A DNA stretch of 64,000 bases, from NCBI RefSeq assembly GCF_024580145.1, contig NZ_JANINI010000012.1, positions 65,582 through 129,581 on the forward strand. The letters run 5' to 3'. The translations under genes and the position numbers were made by a program. This stretch comes from Methyloversatilis sp. XJ19-49 (GTDB lineage: Bacteria; Pseudomonadota; Gammaproteobacteria; Burkholderiales; Rhodocyclaceae). Shown in pieces: positions 6,794 to 16,890 of this stretch. Below the pieces are notes generated by a model that was given only the letters and a program-made list of their open reading frames with translations, made no database searches and was not told the origin of the DNA. How positions within the stretch are numbered: position 1 is the first letter of the stretch; every line of letters begins with the position of its first letter.

Positions 6794-8151
6794 GCAGATA
6801 CCTTCCGGATCTTGAAGCTGTTCAGGTATTCCTCCGGCTTGGCCGGGTCGAATTCCTTCTTCATGACCGTGAACTTCTTGGTCGTGCTGGCGGGCACCGG
6901 CAGGCCGACTTCCTTCATCAGCGCCGCGGCGTCGGTGGCGAGGAACACCTCCTTGGCGATCTTCTGGTAGTCGATGTCGCCCTTGATCTGGCCCCAGCGC
7001 TTCATCTGCGTCAGGATCCACACGGCGAAGGATTCCCACGGGAAGGGCTCGAAGCCGATGCGCCCCGGCACCTTCTGGATGCCGCCGAGACCGTCGGCGT
7101 AGGTGCCGGTGAGCACCTGTTCGACCACGGTGACCGGCTGGTTCAGGTAGTTGGCCGGCGCGATGGCTTCGGCGATCTGCTTGCGGTTGGCCGGGTTGCT
7201 GGCCGTGGCGGTGGCGCTGATGACGGCGCGCAGCAGGGCCTTGTAGGTGTTCGGCATCGTGGTGACGAACTCCTTGCTGGCCGCAAAGGCGCAGCACGGG
7301 TGGCCTTCCCAGATGTCCTTGGTCAGCACGTGGATGAAGCCCACGCCGTCATATACCGCGCGCTGGTTCACCGGGTCAGGCGCGAGGAAGCCGTCGATGT
7401 TGCCGGCGCGCAGGTTGGCCACCATTTCCGGCGGCGGCACCGAACGGATCTGCACGTCGGCGTCCGGGTCGATGCCGTGCTCGGCCAGGTAATAGCGCAG
7501 CAGGTAGTTGTGCATCGAGTAGTCGAACGGCACGGCGAACTTGAAGCCCTTCCAGGTCTTCGGGTCGCGCTTGTCCTTGTGCTTCACCGCCAGCGTGATC
7601 GCCTGGCCGTTGATGTTCTCGACCGCCGGCATCGTCCAGGGGATGGGGTTGGAGCCGGCGCCGACCGAAATCGCCAGCGGCATCGGCGACAGCATGTGGG
7701 CGGCGTCGTATTCCTTCGCCAGCGACTTGTCGCGGATGACCGCCCAGCCGGCGGTCTTCACGACTTCCACGTCGAGACCCTGCTTCGAGTAGTAACCCAG
7801 CGGGTGCGCCATGATGATGGGCGTGGCGCAGGTGATGGGGATGAAGCCGACCTTGAGCTTGGTCTTTTCCAGCGGGCCGGGCGAGGCGAAGGCGTCCTTC
7901 ACGGTGCCCAGCGGCAGGAAGGTGGAGATCGCCGCCATCGCGGTGCTGGTGCCGACGGCGCGGATGAAGTTGCGGCGCGTTTCGTCGTGCGGGAACAGCG
8001 CACGCATCACCGCGCCTTCGACCACGCGGTCAAGCATGGCTTCTTCCGACAGCAGTTCCGCCTGTTCGTGTTCGGCCTGGCTGTGGTGACGCCCGCACGA
8101 GCAGCCGCTGAGTTTCACGTTGGCGTCGAACGGATTTCTGAATGTGCTCAT
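6790..8151 (-). CDS. cynA: ABC transporter substrate-binding protein, nitrate/cyanate type (NrtA/CynA-like)
   Basis: Predicted 453 aa. The N-terminal 80 residues hold a cytoplasmic-looking segment with Cys/His (SGCSCGRHH) and then a twin-arginine-like signal (TRRNFIRAVGTSTAMAAIS, about 58-76). This suggests Tat export, as in other NrtA-like proteins. The mature part is the NMT1-like periplasmic binding fold (KVGFIPITCATPIIMAHPLG, DGFLAPDPVNQRAVY, WEGHPCCAFAASKEFV). It captures the anion in the periplasm and delivers it to the permease. It lies 24 bp downstream of the DJ-1 family gene. The long Cys/His leader before the RR motif is unusual for a Tat substrate. Confidence 0.88.
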   Translation of the reverse strand: MSTFRNPFDANVKLSGCSCGRHHSQAEHEQAELLSEEAMLDRVVEGAVMRALFPHDETRRNFIRAVGTSTAMAAISTFLPLGTVKDAFASPGPLEKTKLKVGFIPITCATPIIMAHPLGYYSKQGLDVEVVKTAGWAVIRDKSLAKEYDAAHMLSPMPLAISVGAGSNPIPWTMPAVENINGQAITLAVKHKDKRDPKTWKGFKFAVPFDYSMHNYLLRYYLAEHGIDPDADVQIRSVPPPEMVANLRAGNIDGFLAPDPVNQRAVYDGVGFIHVLTKDIWEGHPCCAFAASKEFVTTMPNTYKALLRAVISATATASNPANRKQIAEAIAPANYLNQPVTVVEQVLTGTYADGLGGIQKVPGRIGFEPFPWESFAVWILTQMKRWGQIKGDIDYQKIAKEVFLATDAAALMKEVGLPVPASTTKKFTVMKKEFDPAKPEEYLNSFKIRKVSA

Positions 8152-8175
8152 GGACGATCTCCTCGGAAGGGGGGC

Positions 8176-8979
8176 TTACTGGGAAAGAGGGGCGGGCTGG
8201 GAAAGTGGGACGGGCTGCGGTACTGACTGCGAAAGCGTTGATTGCGGCGAAGGCGACTCCGGCTTCGCGTGGCACGGAACCGGATTGGGTGCGTATTCGA
8301 TGTCGTGTGCGTAGGTGTCGTAGGCGGCGGTGTATTCCATGCAGCGCGCCACCTCGCGGATGAAGCCTTCGTCATAGCCGGCGCGGCGCAGCAGGTGAAA
8401 GCCCAGTTCCATGCCCGAGGCGATGCCGCCGGCGGTGACGATGCGGCCGGCGTCCACCACACGGGCGCGCGAAATGCGGCAGGCGGGCGCAATTTCGGCC
8501 AGTCGGTCGATCGGCACCTTGCCCAGGTGCGACGCTTCGAGCCGGTCCGGCTCCTTGCGGTTGGTCGCCGGAATGCCGTCGAGCAGGCCCATGTGGCCGT
8601 AGATCCAAGAGCCGGTGCACACGCTGGTCAAAAGGCAGGTCGCCGGCAGGGCGTCGATGTAGTCGTGGAGACGTGTATTCCAGGTTTCCTGCCGCGTGCC
8701 GGCGCCACCCGGAATCAGGAAGGCGTCCATCGCCGGCTGGTCGGCGAAGCTGTAATTGGGCAGCACGGTGAAACCCGCCTGCGCCTGCACCGGCCGCATC
8801 GCATCGGCGATCAGGAACACGTCCAGTTCCGGGTCGAAGCGCCGCGCCACCGAAAACACCCCGTGCGGCGCCGTGAAGTCGACGATCTCGGCGTCCTTGA
8901 ACACATAGACGCCAAGCCGGAAGCCGCGCTTGCGTTGCGACATCATCGGAAGGTTTGCCGGTCGGTTCATGGTGCCCAT
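8176..8979 (-). CDS. DJ-1/PfpI family protein, isonitrile hydratase-like
   Basis: Predicted 267 aa from the ATG at 8979; ATGs at 8970 and 8946 are alternatives, and no strong ribosome site decides. Residues 20-215 form the class I glutamine amidotransferase-like (DJ-1/PfpI) fold, with the nucleophile elbow SVCTG (C121) and an acidic residue in EIVDFTAPHGVF (D34). This pattern fits Pseudomonas InhA isonitrile hydratase, which hydrates isocyanides to N-formamides, and the similar non-DNA-binding GlxA-type domains. The last 50 residues are a Pro/Ser/Gln-rich tail. It is the first gene of the cyanate operon, so its substrate is plausibly a related C-N compound; the reaction is inferred. Confidence 0.75.
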   Translation of the reverse strand: MGTMNRPANLPMMSQRKRGFRLGVYVFKDAEIVDFTAPHGVFSVARRFDPELDVFLIADAMRPVQAQAGFTVLPNYSFADQPAMDAFLIPGGAGTRQETWNTRLHDYIDALPATCLLTSVCTGSWIYGHMGLLDGIPATNRKEPDRLEASHLGKVPIDRLAEIAPACRISRARVVDAGRIVTAGGIASGMELGFHLLRRAGYDEGFIREVARCMEYTAAYDTYAHDIEYAPNPVPCHAKPESPSPQSTLSQSVPQPVPLSQPAPLSQ

Positions 8980-9007
8980 GCTAGGCAGCCATGCACTGAC
9001 CCGGTAT

Positions 9008-9053
9008 CACGACAGATGTGATTGTCGTGTAGTGCGTGCACTACAGTGCATGC
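9008..9053. promoter_or_regulatory. nested inverted repeats upstream of the cyanate operon
   Basis: CACGACA (9008-9014) and TGTCGTG (9023-9029) form an inverted repeat with an 8-bp spacer. It is followed by TAGTGC-GT-GCACTA (9030-9043) and an overlapping TGCAC/AGTGCA dyad. They lie in the 205-bp divergent region between the DJ-1 gene and the PEP-CTERM gene and are plausible operators. No regulator gene adjoins them. Confidence 0.45.
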
Positions 9054-9184
9054 GGGAAGCGTGTCGCCCCGTTTTACAGTTCGCGCGCAGCATGGCGATT
9101 GAACCGTATTTATTTCAATCACTTGCGGGCTGCGGCCTGCTTTTTGCTGTCATGTCGCACCTTCAGGCCCACAAGGAGTGCTTC

Positions 9185-9859
9185 ATGACGTGTCACCGGA
9201 TTCCGCCCCTGCTTGCCACGCTCGGACTGACCGCGCTGCTGGCATCTGCACCGGCGGCGGCCGCAACAGGCGTGCTGCTCGATTTTTCCGGCAACATCTG
9301 CGGCAACGACGGTAATCAGGTCTGCACGAGCGGCCTGGTCATCGGCCAGGGCTACGGCGACATCGCCGGCGTGCTCGACGTGTCTCATCGAACACTGCTG
9401 GCGAGCACCGGCCAGACGTCTGCACCGAGCCTGAATTTCTGGGCGGAGGGCTACAGTGGTCTGGTGGATGTCGCGTGGGGTGGCTTGAATTCTTCGCAGT
9501 ACAGCGCCGAATTCACCTTCACGCCGGGGAGCGGGCGCGTCGTCACGCTGAACTCGATGGATTTCGGCGATTACCTGAACCGCGATGACGGCTCATCCGC
9601 CGTCGTGCTCGATCTGCTCACCGGCGCCACATTGTGGAGTTCCGGCGCCTTCGACGCCGGTCTGACGCCGATCAGCTTCATGCCCGGCGTGTCGAGCGCC
9701 AACGGACTCGTGCTGCGCTTCGGCCCCGACAGCTTCAATACCGGCATCGACAACATTTCGCTGACCGTCTCCGCGGTGCCCGAACCGGGCGTCTGGGCCC
9801 TGTTCGCAGCCGGGCTCGCCCTGGTCGGCGGGCTGAGCCGCCGGCGTTCGCGCGGGTAA
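9185..9859 (+). CDS. PEP-CTERM sorting-domain exported protein
   Basis: Predicted 224 aa from the ATG at 9185, with AAGGAG at 9172-9177. A signal peptide (residues 1-27, cleavage near APAAAATG) leads to a beta-rich mature domain of unknown fold. The C-terminus is a textbook PEP-CTERM signal: VPEPG, a hydrophobic helix (VWALFAAGLALVGGL) and SRRRSRG. Such proteins are processed by exosortase and linked to exopolysaccharide in betaproteobacteria. No exosortase gene lies in the window. The two cysteines at about 38 and 46 could form a disulfide. Confidence 0.9.
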   Translation: MTCHRIPPLLATLGLTALLASAPAAAATGVLLDFSGNICGNDGNQVCTSGLVIGQGYGDIAGVLDVSHRTLLASTGQTSAPSLNFWAEGYSGLVDVAWGGLNSSQYSAEFTFTPGSGRVVTLNSMDFGDYLNRDDGSSAVVLDLLTGATLWSSGAFDAGLTPISFMPGVSSANGLVLRFGPDSFNTGIDNISLTVSAVPEPGVWALFAAGLALVGGLSRRRSRG

Positions 9860-9870
9860 CCATTCGGGGC

Positions 9871-10930
9871 GAAGTGCCGATCGCGGCGAGGCCGCCGCTC
9901 CCACAGTTCGGTCGCTGTCACAGGGGGGCGCCTCAACGGCGGGTCGCCTCGACACGTCAGTCGCGCCCACCGTTCAGTCACGTCCACAGGCGGCCGCGGT
10001 TTTTGTGGGAGCGAGCGCCGCTCGCGATTCCGCGCGTAGAACATGCGCCGTCACCTGGGCGAAGTGTGGATCGCGGCGAGGCCGCCGCTCCTACAGTTCG
10101 GTCGCTGCCACAGTGGGTCGCCTCAACGGCGGGTTGCCTCGACAGGTCAGCCGCGTCCACCGTTCAGTCACGTCCACAGGCGGCCGCGGTTTCTGTGGGA
10201 GCGAGCGCCGCTCGCGATTCCGCACGTAGAACGTGCGCCGTCACCTGGGCGGAGTGCGGATCGCGGCGAGGCCGCCGCTCCTACAGTTCGGTCGCTGCCA
10301 CAGTGGGTCGCCTCAACGGCGGGTTGCCTCGACACGTCAGCCGCGTCCACCGTTCAGTCACGTCCACAGGCGGCCGCGGTTCTTGTGGGGGCGAGCGCCG
10401 CTCGCGATTCCGCACGCAGAACGTGCGCCGTCACCTGGGCGAAGTGCGGATCGCGGCGAGGCCGCCGCTCCTACAGTTCGGTCGCTGCCACAGTGGGTCG
10501 CCTCAACGGCGGGTTGCCTCGACACGTCAGCCGCGTCCACCGTTCAGTCACGTCCACAGGCGGCCGCGGTTCTTGTGGGGGCGAGCGCCGCTCGCGATTC
10601 CGCACGCAGAACGTGCGCCGTCACCTGGGCGAAGTGCGGATCGCGGCGAGGCCGCCGCTCCTACAGTTCGGTCGCTGCCACAGTGGGTCGCCTCAACGGC
10701 GGGTTGCCTCGACACGTCAGCCGCGTCCACCGTTCAGTCACGTCCACAGGCGGCCGCGGTTTCTGCGGGAGTGAGCGCCGCTCGCGATTCCGCACGTAGA
10801 ACGTGCGCCGTCACCTGGGCGAAGTGCGGATCGCGGCGAGGCCGCCGCTCCCACAGTCCGGTCGCTGCCATAGTGGGTCGCCTCGACAGGTCAGTCGCGT
10901 CCACAGGCCGGCCGCCGCTCGCGCGGGCTT
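9871..10930. repeat. 190-bp tandem array (5.5 copies) of paired REP motifs
   Basis: A 190-bp unit begins at 9871, 10061, 10251, 10441 and 10631, with a degenerate, shortened sixth copy from 10821. Each unit carries one REP (GATCGCGGCGAGGCCGCCGC) and, about 130 bp further on, a related inverted REP (GTGGGAGCGAGCGCCGCTCG). The array is thus a head-to-tail series of REP pairs, like a BIME. Copies 3-5 are nearly identical while the first and last are diverged, as expected from expansion by unequal crossover. Long open frames through it are by-products of GC content. Confidence 0.95.
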
Positions 10931-10938
10931 TTGTGGCC

Positions 10939-11205
10939 TCAGTGCAGCTCGGGACGATGCACGGTGCAGAAGCGTTCGATCGCGGCCTTGGTGCGTTTGC
11001 GCTGATCGAGGTCAAGGTGCTCGGACGCCTGCTTGTCGGCGTCCTGCAGGATGCGCAGCATCAGATCGGCACCGCCTTCGCTTTGCAGCATGGCGCCCGC
11101 CAGCGTGGCGGCGAGCATGGTCGGCAGACCGGTGTAGTCGGCGAGCACGCCGACTTCCAGTTCGCTCAGATTGCTGTGGTCGAGACAGTCTCGAAGTGAA
11201 AGCAT
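10939..11205 (-). CDS. conserved-looking small protein of unknown function
   Basis: Predicted 88 aa from MLSLRDCLDHSNLSELEVGV. It has a soluble, mostly helical composition (ADYTGLPTMLAATLAGAM, RILQDADKQASEHLDLDQRKR), no signal peptide and no recognised motif. It ends right at the border of the 190-bp REP array and is divergent from serS. Codon use is GC-rich in third positions like its neighbours, which supports real coding. I do not recognise the family. Confidence 0.55.
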   Translation of the reverse strand: MLSLRDCLDHSNLSELEVGVLADYTGLPTMLAATLAGAMLQSEGGADLMLRILQDADKQASEHLDLDQRKRTKAAIERFCTVHRPELH

Positions 11206-11218
11206 GACGATTGCGTGA

Positions 11219-12664
<1,446 letters not shown>

Positions 12665-12764
12665 GCGCCGATCCGGCACAAATGCGCGCGCCCGCTTTTC
12701 CGGCGCCGCGCACCCTGTGCTACACTGCGCGCCGCTTCACGACCATGAAGTGCCGCAGTACCCC

Positions 12765-12856
<92 letters not shown>

Positions 12857-12868
12857 CATCAAGCAATC

Positions 12869-12893
12869 AAGCGCCCTGCGGGGCGCTTTTTTG
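12869..12893 (+). terminator. rho-independent terminator after tRNA-Ser
   Basis: Stem AAGCGCCC / GGGCGCTT with a short loop, followed by a run of six T's (12887-12892). It ends transcription of the tRNA and possibly serS. Confidence 0.9.
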
Positions 12894-13207
12894 TTGCCCC
12901 TGCAGTGTCCGTGACTCGCATTCCCCGACGCTTTTCCCCGAATCAAGCCGCGCGCCTTGCGCGCTCGGCTGATCATCGCTGTTCGATCCCCGCACCGAGC
13001 GCGCAGCGCTGACACGGCAAACGCAGCTGGCACAGTTGCTGCAAAGGAGAGTCCGTCACCGGTCGCAACGGCCGCCGGTGGCGGCGCTCCGGTCTCCGGC
13101 GGCCAGTTTCCGGCAGATGTTGCCGGCAAACCTGATCCGACGGCAGCCTCGACCGGCAAGGGCGCGCCGATCCAGGCCGAACCAACGATTTCGTGAAGGG
13201 GCTCGAC
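12894..13207. other. intergenic stretch upstream of the PRMT-like gene
   Basis: A plus-strand frame (12957-13196) would encode an Ala/Gly/Pro-rich 79-aa peptide (tail ADTANAAGTVAAKESPSPVA and onward) but lacks a convincing start or ribosome site. It may be a short low-complexity peptide or a decayed gene. Nothing else is recognised. Confidence 0.4.
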
Positions 13208-14173
13208 ATGTCTTTGATGGAACCCGCAGTCCGATTCCTGCGCCCGCAGGCCGATTCCTCGTCAGAGGCCGTGCTGCGCGAGGAGATAGCCGAGCCGCAT
13301 TACCTGGGCCAGTTCATTCCGCTGCACTACCACCACAACATGCTGATGGACGCCAACCGCATGGCCAATTTCAAGGCGGCCATCGACCACGTGGTGTTCC
13401 CGGGGGCGCGCGTGCTCGAACTGGGCGGCGGCACCGGCGTGCTGTCTTGCTTTGCGGCGGCGCACGCGAGCAAGGTGTGGTGTGTCGAATACAACCCGGA
13501 CATGGTGACCGAGGCGCGCCGACTGCTGGCGTACAACGCCAACGGCCACAAGGTCGAAGTGGTGCATGGCGATGCCTTCGAGTACCTGCCGCCGGAGCCG
13601 GTCGATGTCGTGATCTGCGAAATGATCCACGTCGGCATGCTGCGCGAGAAGCAGGTCGAGGTGATCAATGCGTTCAAGGCGCGCTACCGCGCGCGCTTCG
13701 GCGACCGCCTGCCGGTGTTCATTCCGACTGCGGCCGTGATGGCGGTCCAGCCGCTGCAGCAGACCTATGATTTCTTCGGTTTCCAGGCGCCGATCATGCA
13801 GTTCCAGCGCGTCGGCGCGGTGCATGAAGGGTCGCTGGAACTGGCCGATCCGCAGGTCTACAGCGTGCTCGACTTCGACGACAGCGTGTCGCCCGACATC
13901 CGCTGGACCGGCTGCTTCACGATGGAGCAGGACGGCACGGTGAATGCGCTGCGCTTCGTCACCAAGAACGTCCTTGCGATCCGCGCCGTCGAAGGCGACA
14001 CGGTGGACTGGCTCAATGACTATCTCGTGCTGCCGCTTGATGCACCGATCAGCCTGAAGGCTGGTGAAGTGCTCGACGTGAGTTTCAGTTATCAGGCGGG
14101 CGGTTCGCTGCAATCGCTGGCGCGCACGCTGCGTGCCTCGGTGGCCTGCCGCGCGGCCCGGCAGGTGGCGTGA
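13208..14173 (+). CDS. class I SAM-dependent methyltransferase, PRMT-like
   Basis: Predicted 321 aa; the ATG at 13208 is preceded by GAAGGGG, so it is preferred over the GTG at 13193. Motif I is RVLELGGGTGVLSCFA (about 67-82), and the acidic post-I strand is VWCVEYNPDMV. A PRMT double-E-like loop appears as VVICEMIHVGML at about 132-143. The C-terminal half is the beta-barrel expected of protein arginine methyltransferases (PLDAPISLKAGEVLDVSF). Bacterial PRMT-like enzymes are uncommon and their substrates are mostly unknown. The second acidic residue of the double-E loop is replaced by His-Val, so arginine methylation is uncertain. Confidence 0.7.
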   Translation: MSLMEPAVRFLRPQADSSSEAVLREEIAEPHYLGQFIPLHYHHNMLMDANRMANFKAAIDHVVFPGARVLELGGGTGVLSCFAAAHASKVWCVEYNPDMVTEARRLLAYNANGHKVEVVHGDAFEYLPPEPVDVVICEMIHVGMLREKQVEVINAFKARYRARFGDRLPVFIPTAAVMAVQPLQQTYDFFGFQAPIMQFQRVGAVHEGSLELADPQVYSVLDFDDSVSPDIRWTGCFTMEQDGTVNALRFVTKNVLAIRAVEGDTVDWLNDYLVLPLDAPISLKAGEVLDVSFSYQAGGSLQSLARTLRASVACRAARQVA

Positions 14174-14207
14174 TCGCGTGCCCGTCGCCGTTCGGCCCGG
14201 ACGCGGC

Positions 14208-16358
14208 TCAGCCGCGGGCGGGCGGGCTGCGATCCTGCGCGATCAGAACCTCATAGCGGTTGCGGCCATTGTGCTTGGCGCGGTACAGCGCATCGTCGGC
14301 ACAGCGCAGAAGGGCGGAAAAATCCTTGCTGTCGGCACCGATTTCACTGATGCCGATGCTCACCGTGTAGGGCGCAAGTGCGCCGTCGAACTCGGGTGGC
14401 GTGGCGGCGATGCATTCCATCAGCCGTTCGGCAAAGGCCTGTGCGCCATCAAGCGAGGTATGCGGAAGCAGTACGGCAAATTCCTCGCCGCCGACGCGCC
14501 CGGCCGAATCGGAATCGCGCAGCAGGCTGGACAAGGTGATCGCGAAATGGCGCAGCACGGTGTCGCCGCCGGCGTGACCGTAACGGTCATTGATCGCCTT
14601 GAAGAAGTCGAGGTCGGCCATCAGCACCGCGAGCGGTGTGTTGTAGCGCTGCGCACGCGCGAATTCCTCTTCGGCGATTTCGAGGAAGTGGCGCCGGTTT
14701 GCGAGGCCGGTCAATGCATCGGTGTTGGCCAGGATGCGGATCGCTTCTTCGGCCAGCTTGATGCTGGTGATGTTTTCGTGGCTGACCAGCACGCGCTCGC
14801 GCTGCGCGTCCATCGGGGTCACCTTCATCGTGAACCACTGCCGCTCACTCGGGCAGTGGCAGGGGTAGTCCATCTGGAACAGCGGGCTGCGCCCGGCCAC
14901 GACGGCTTCGATGCCGTCGCTCGCGGCTTTGGCATAGGCCTCGTCCGGTCCGGTCACATGCGCGAGCACGTTGAGGTAATTCACGCCATTGAACGACTTG
15001 CCGTGGGCGTAGCCGCCCCGCTCGGCAAACCGCCCCCAGCTGGCGTTGGTTTCGACGATGACGCCCTTCCGGTCGAGCACCGCGACATGCGAAGTCATGG
15101 CATCGAGGGCCGCCGCCTTCATCTGCCGGTCGGCCAGCAGTTCCGCTTCGAGTCGCTTGCGATCCGTGATGTCGATGAACATCAGCACGATGCGCGAGAA
15201 GCGGCGTGAGGTGTCGAATTCGGGGTAGGCATGTACCAGTGCCCAGACTGGCGGGACATCGTCGGAACACTGGATGCTCATCACCAGATCGGTCAGTTCG
15301 CGGCCGGAATGCCGCACGCGCTGGATCAGGTCGTTCTCGAGTGACATCGGGCTGCCGTGCTCGTCGCGGAAGGTACAGCCCAGTTCCGGTACGGACTTGC
15401 CGATCAGTGCCTTCGGGTCGGCGCGCAGCATGCGTGAGACTTCCGGGTTGCCGTAGGTGATGCGTGCGTCGGGTGCGCAGATCAGCAACCCGGCGTGCAG
15501 GTTGTGCATCAGCAGGCGATGACGCAATTCGCTGTCGGCCAGCGCCGCCTGCGCCGTGCGCTGTTCGTGAATGTCCTCGACCACGGAAATGAAGTGTGAC
15601 GGTGTGCCATCCGCCTCGCGCATCAGCGATACCGTCAGCCTTGCCCAGCGGGCACTGCCGTCGCTGCGAAGGTAGCGTTTTTCCATCGTGTAGGTGGGGT
15701 GGTCGCCGCGCAGCACGCCCTTCATCAGGTCGACATCGGCCTCCAGGTCGTCCGGATGCGTAATCTGCTGAAAGGTGAGTTCGTGCAGCGCGGTGGCCGG
15801 GTAGCCGAGGATGGCGCACAGCTTGGGATTCACGCTGAGGAAGTGTCCGTCGAGATCCACCATTGCCATGCCGACCGCGGCCTGTTCGAAACTGCCGCGA
15901 AAGCGATCCTCACTTTCACGCAGGGCCTCCAGCGTGCGCTTGCGGTTCGAAATGTCGCGCACGATGCCCAGTACGCTGCGCTGACCGCCGAACATCAGGC
16001 GGTTGGCGTTCAGTTCGATCGGCAGCTTTCGCTGGCCGCCCTTGCACAGGAAGCGGACTTCGTAGGTGTTCGGCGGCTCATCGCCTTCACCGATGCGGGC
16101 GCGGAAGCGTTCGTTCCAGAGTTCGAGTATCTCGGGCGGGATCACTGCCGAGAAGGGCAGGCCGACGAATTCGTCATGCGTATAGCCCAGCATGCGGGGC
16201 AGGGCGGCGTTGGCAAAGACGAAGCGGTAATCCTGCGCGACGAATACGCCGTCGGGCATCTTGTCGAGCAGGGTACGGAACAGCAAGCCGTCCTGATCCG
16301 GATCGTTCGAGCCGACCGGGGGATTGTCTACTGTGCCCTTGCGAAGCTTCGTAGCCAC
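14208..16358 (-). CDS. multi-PAS diguanylate cyclase
   Basis: Predicted 716 aa, with no membrane helices. Four PAS/PAC-type sensor domains lie at roughly 25-145, 148-270, 275-400 and 410-535. A GGDEF domain (about 545-710) follows with an intact GGEEF active site (GRVGGEEFAVLLP). An RDSD I-site lies five residues before the GGEEF, so product inhibition by c-di-GMP is expected. It should make c-di-GMP from two GTP in response to cytoplasmic signals. No EAL domain is present. Confidence 0.93.
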   Translation of the reverse strand: MATKLRKGTVDNPPVGSNDPDQDGLLFRTLLDKMPDGVFVAQDYRFVFANAALPRMLGYTHDEFVGLPFSAVIPPEILELWNERFRARIGEGDEPPNTYEVRFLCKGGQRKLPIELNANRLMFGGQRSVLGIVRDISNRKRTLEALRESEDRFRGSFEQAAVGMAMVDLDGHFLSVNPKLCAILGYPATALHELTFQQITHPDDLEADVDLMKGVLRGDHPTYTMEKRYLRSDGSARWARLTVSLMREADGTPSHFISVVEDIHEQRTAQAALADSELRHRLLMHNLHAGLLICAPDARITYGNPEVSRMLRADPKALIGKSVPELGCTFRDEHGSPMSLENDLIQRVRHSGRELTDLVMSIQCSDDVPPVWALVHAYPEFDTSRRFSRIVLMFIDITDRKRLEAELLADRQMKAAALDAMTSHVAVLDRKGVIVETNASWGRFAERGGYAHGKSFNGVNYLNVLAHVTGPDEAYAKAASDGIEAVVAGRSPLFQMDYPCHCPSERQWFTMKVTPMDAQRERVLVSHENITSIKLAEEAIRILANTDALTGLANRRHFLEIAEEEFARAQRYNTPLAVLMADLDFFKAINDRYGHAGGDTVLRHFAITLSSLLRDSDSAGRVGGEEFAVLLPHTSLDGAQAFAERLMECIAATPPEFDGALAPYTVSIGISEIGADSKDFSALLRCADDALYRAKHNGRNRYEVLIAQDRSPPARG

Positions 16359-16646
16359 GGCGTCCGGTGTCCTCTGGTCGTCGTGCAGCGGCCGCGTTCA
16401 GGTTACTGCGGACACTGCATGTGTCAGGTGGCATACGTACCGGGACAATGCATCTGCCGATACGGCACCACGTTGCAGCCTCATGGTGCATCCGGATGCG
16501 CTGCAAACACAAGGGCCGCAAAGGCGATCGGGCTCGTTGGCAAGCGGATCTGACGGCAATCACGATTTGCTGCGTACCGCACGGAACACATGCGCGGGCG
16601 ATTCGCGCTACGCTTGCGGCATTGTGCAATTCCCGGGAGTCGGACC

Positions 16647-16886
16647 ATGTCGAAACACCAGAAGTCGTTCCAGCTGACGATCCAACAGATCGATCTGATC
16701 GAAGAGGCCGTGCGCGAGCGGATCGGCATCCTGGCCCATGTCGTGCTGGCGAGCGGTGACGCCAACAGCGAAGAGAGCCGCGCCAACGATGACCAGATCC
16801 GCGATCTGAACGAACTGCTCGGCAGCCTGCACAACCAGAAGATCTTCTACAGCCAGGTCAATCGCACGGGCGTGCCCGGCGGCTGA
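16647..16886 (+). CDS. small protein of unknown function
   Basis: Predicted 79 aa from MSKHQKSFQLTIQQIDLIEEA, with a CGGGAG-like ribosome site upstream. It is hydrophilic and helical (IDLIEEAVRERIGILAHVVL, DDQIRDLNELLGSLHNQKIF) with no cysteines. It is convergent with the CobW-like gene, 4 bp away. I do not recognise the family. Confidence 0.6.
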   Translation: MSKHQKSFQLTIQQIDLIEEAVRERIGILAHVVLASGDANSEESRANDDQIRDLNELLGSLHNQKIFYSQVNRTGVPGG

Positions 16887-16890
16887 CCCG

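Noticed and set aside
6766-8226. 486-codon plus-strand frame opposite the binding-protein gene
   Set aside because: Antisense to cynA; no domain and a shadow-type composition.
9871-10930. CRISPR array
   Set aside because: Units are whole 190-bp tandem copies without short conserved repeats separated by unique spacers, and no cas genes are present.
9634-11199. Long plus-strand frames running through the 190-bp array
   Set aside because: They repeat VHRRPRFLWERAPLAIP-type segments in shifting frames, as expected from REP repeats of 190 bp, which is not a multiple of three.
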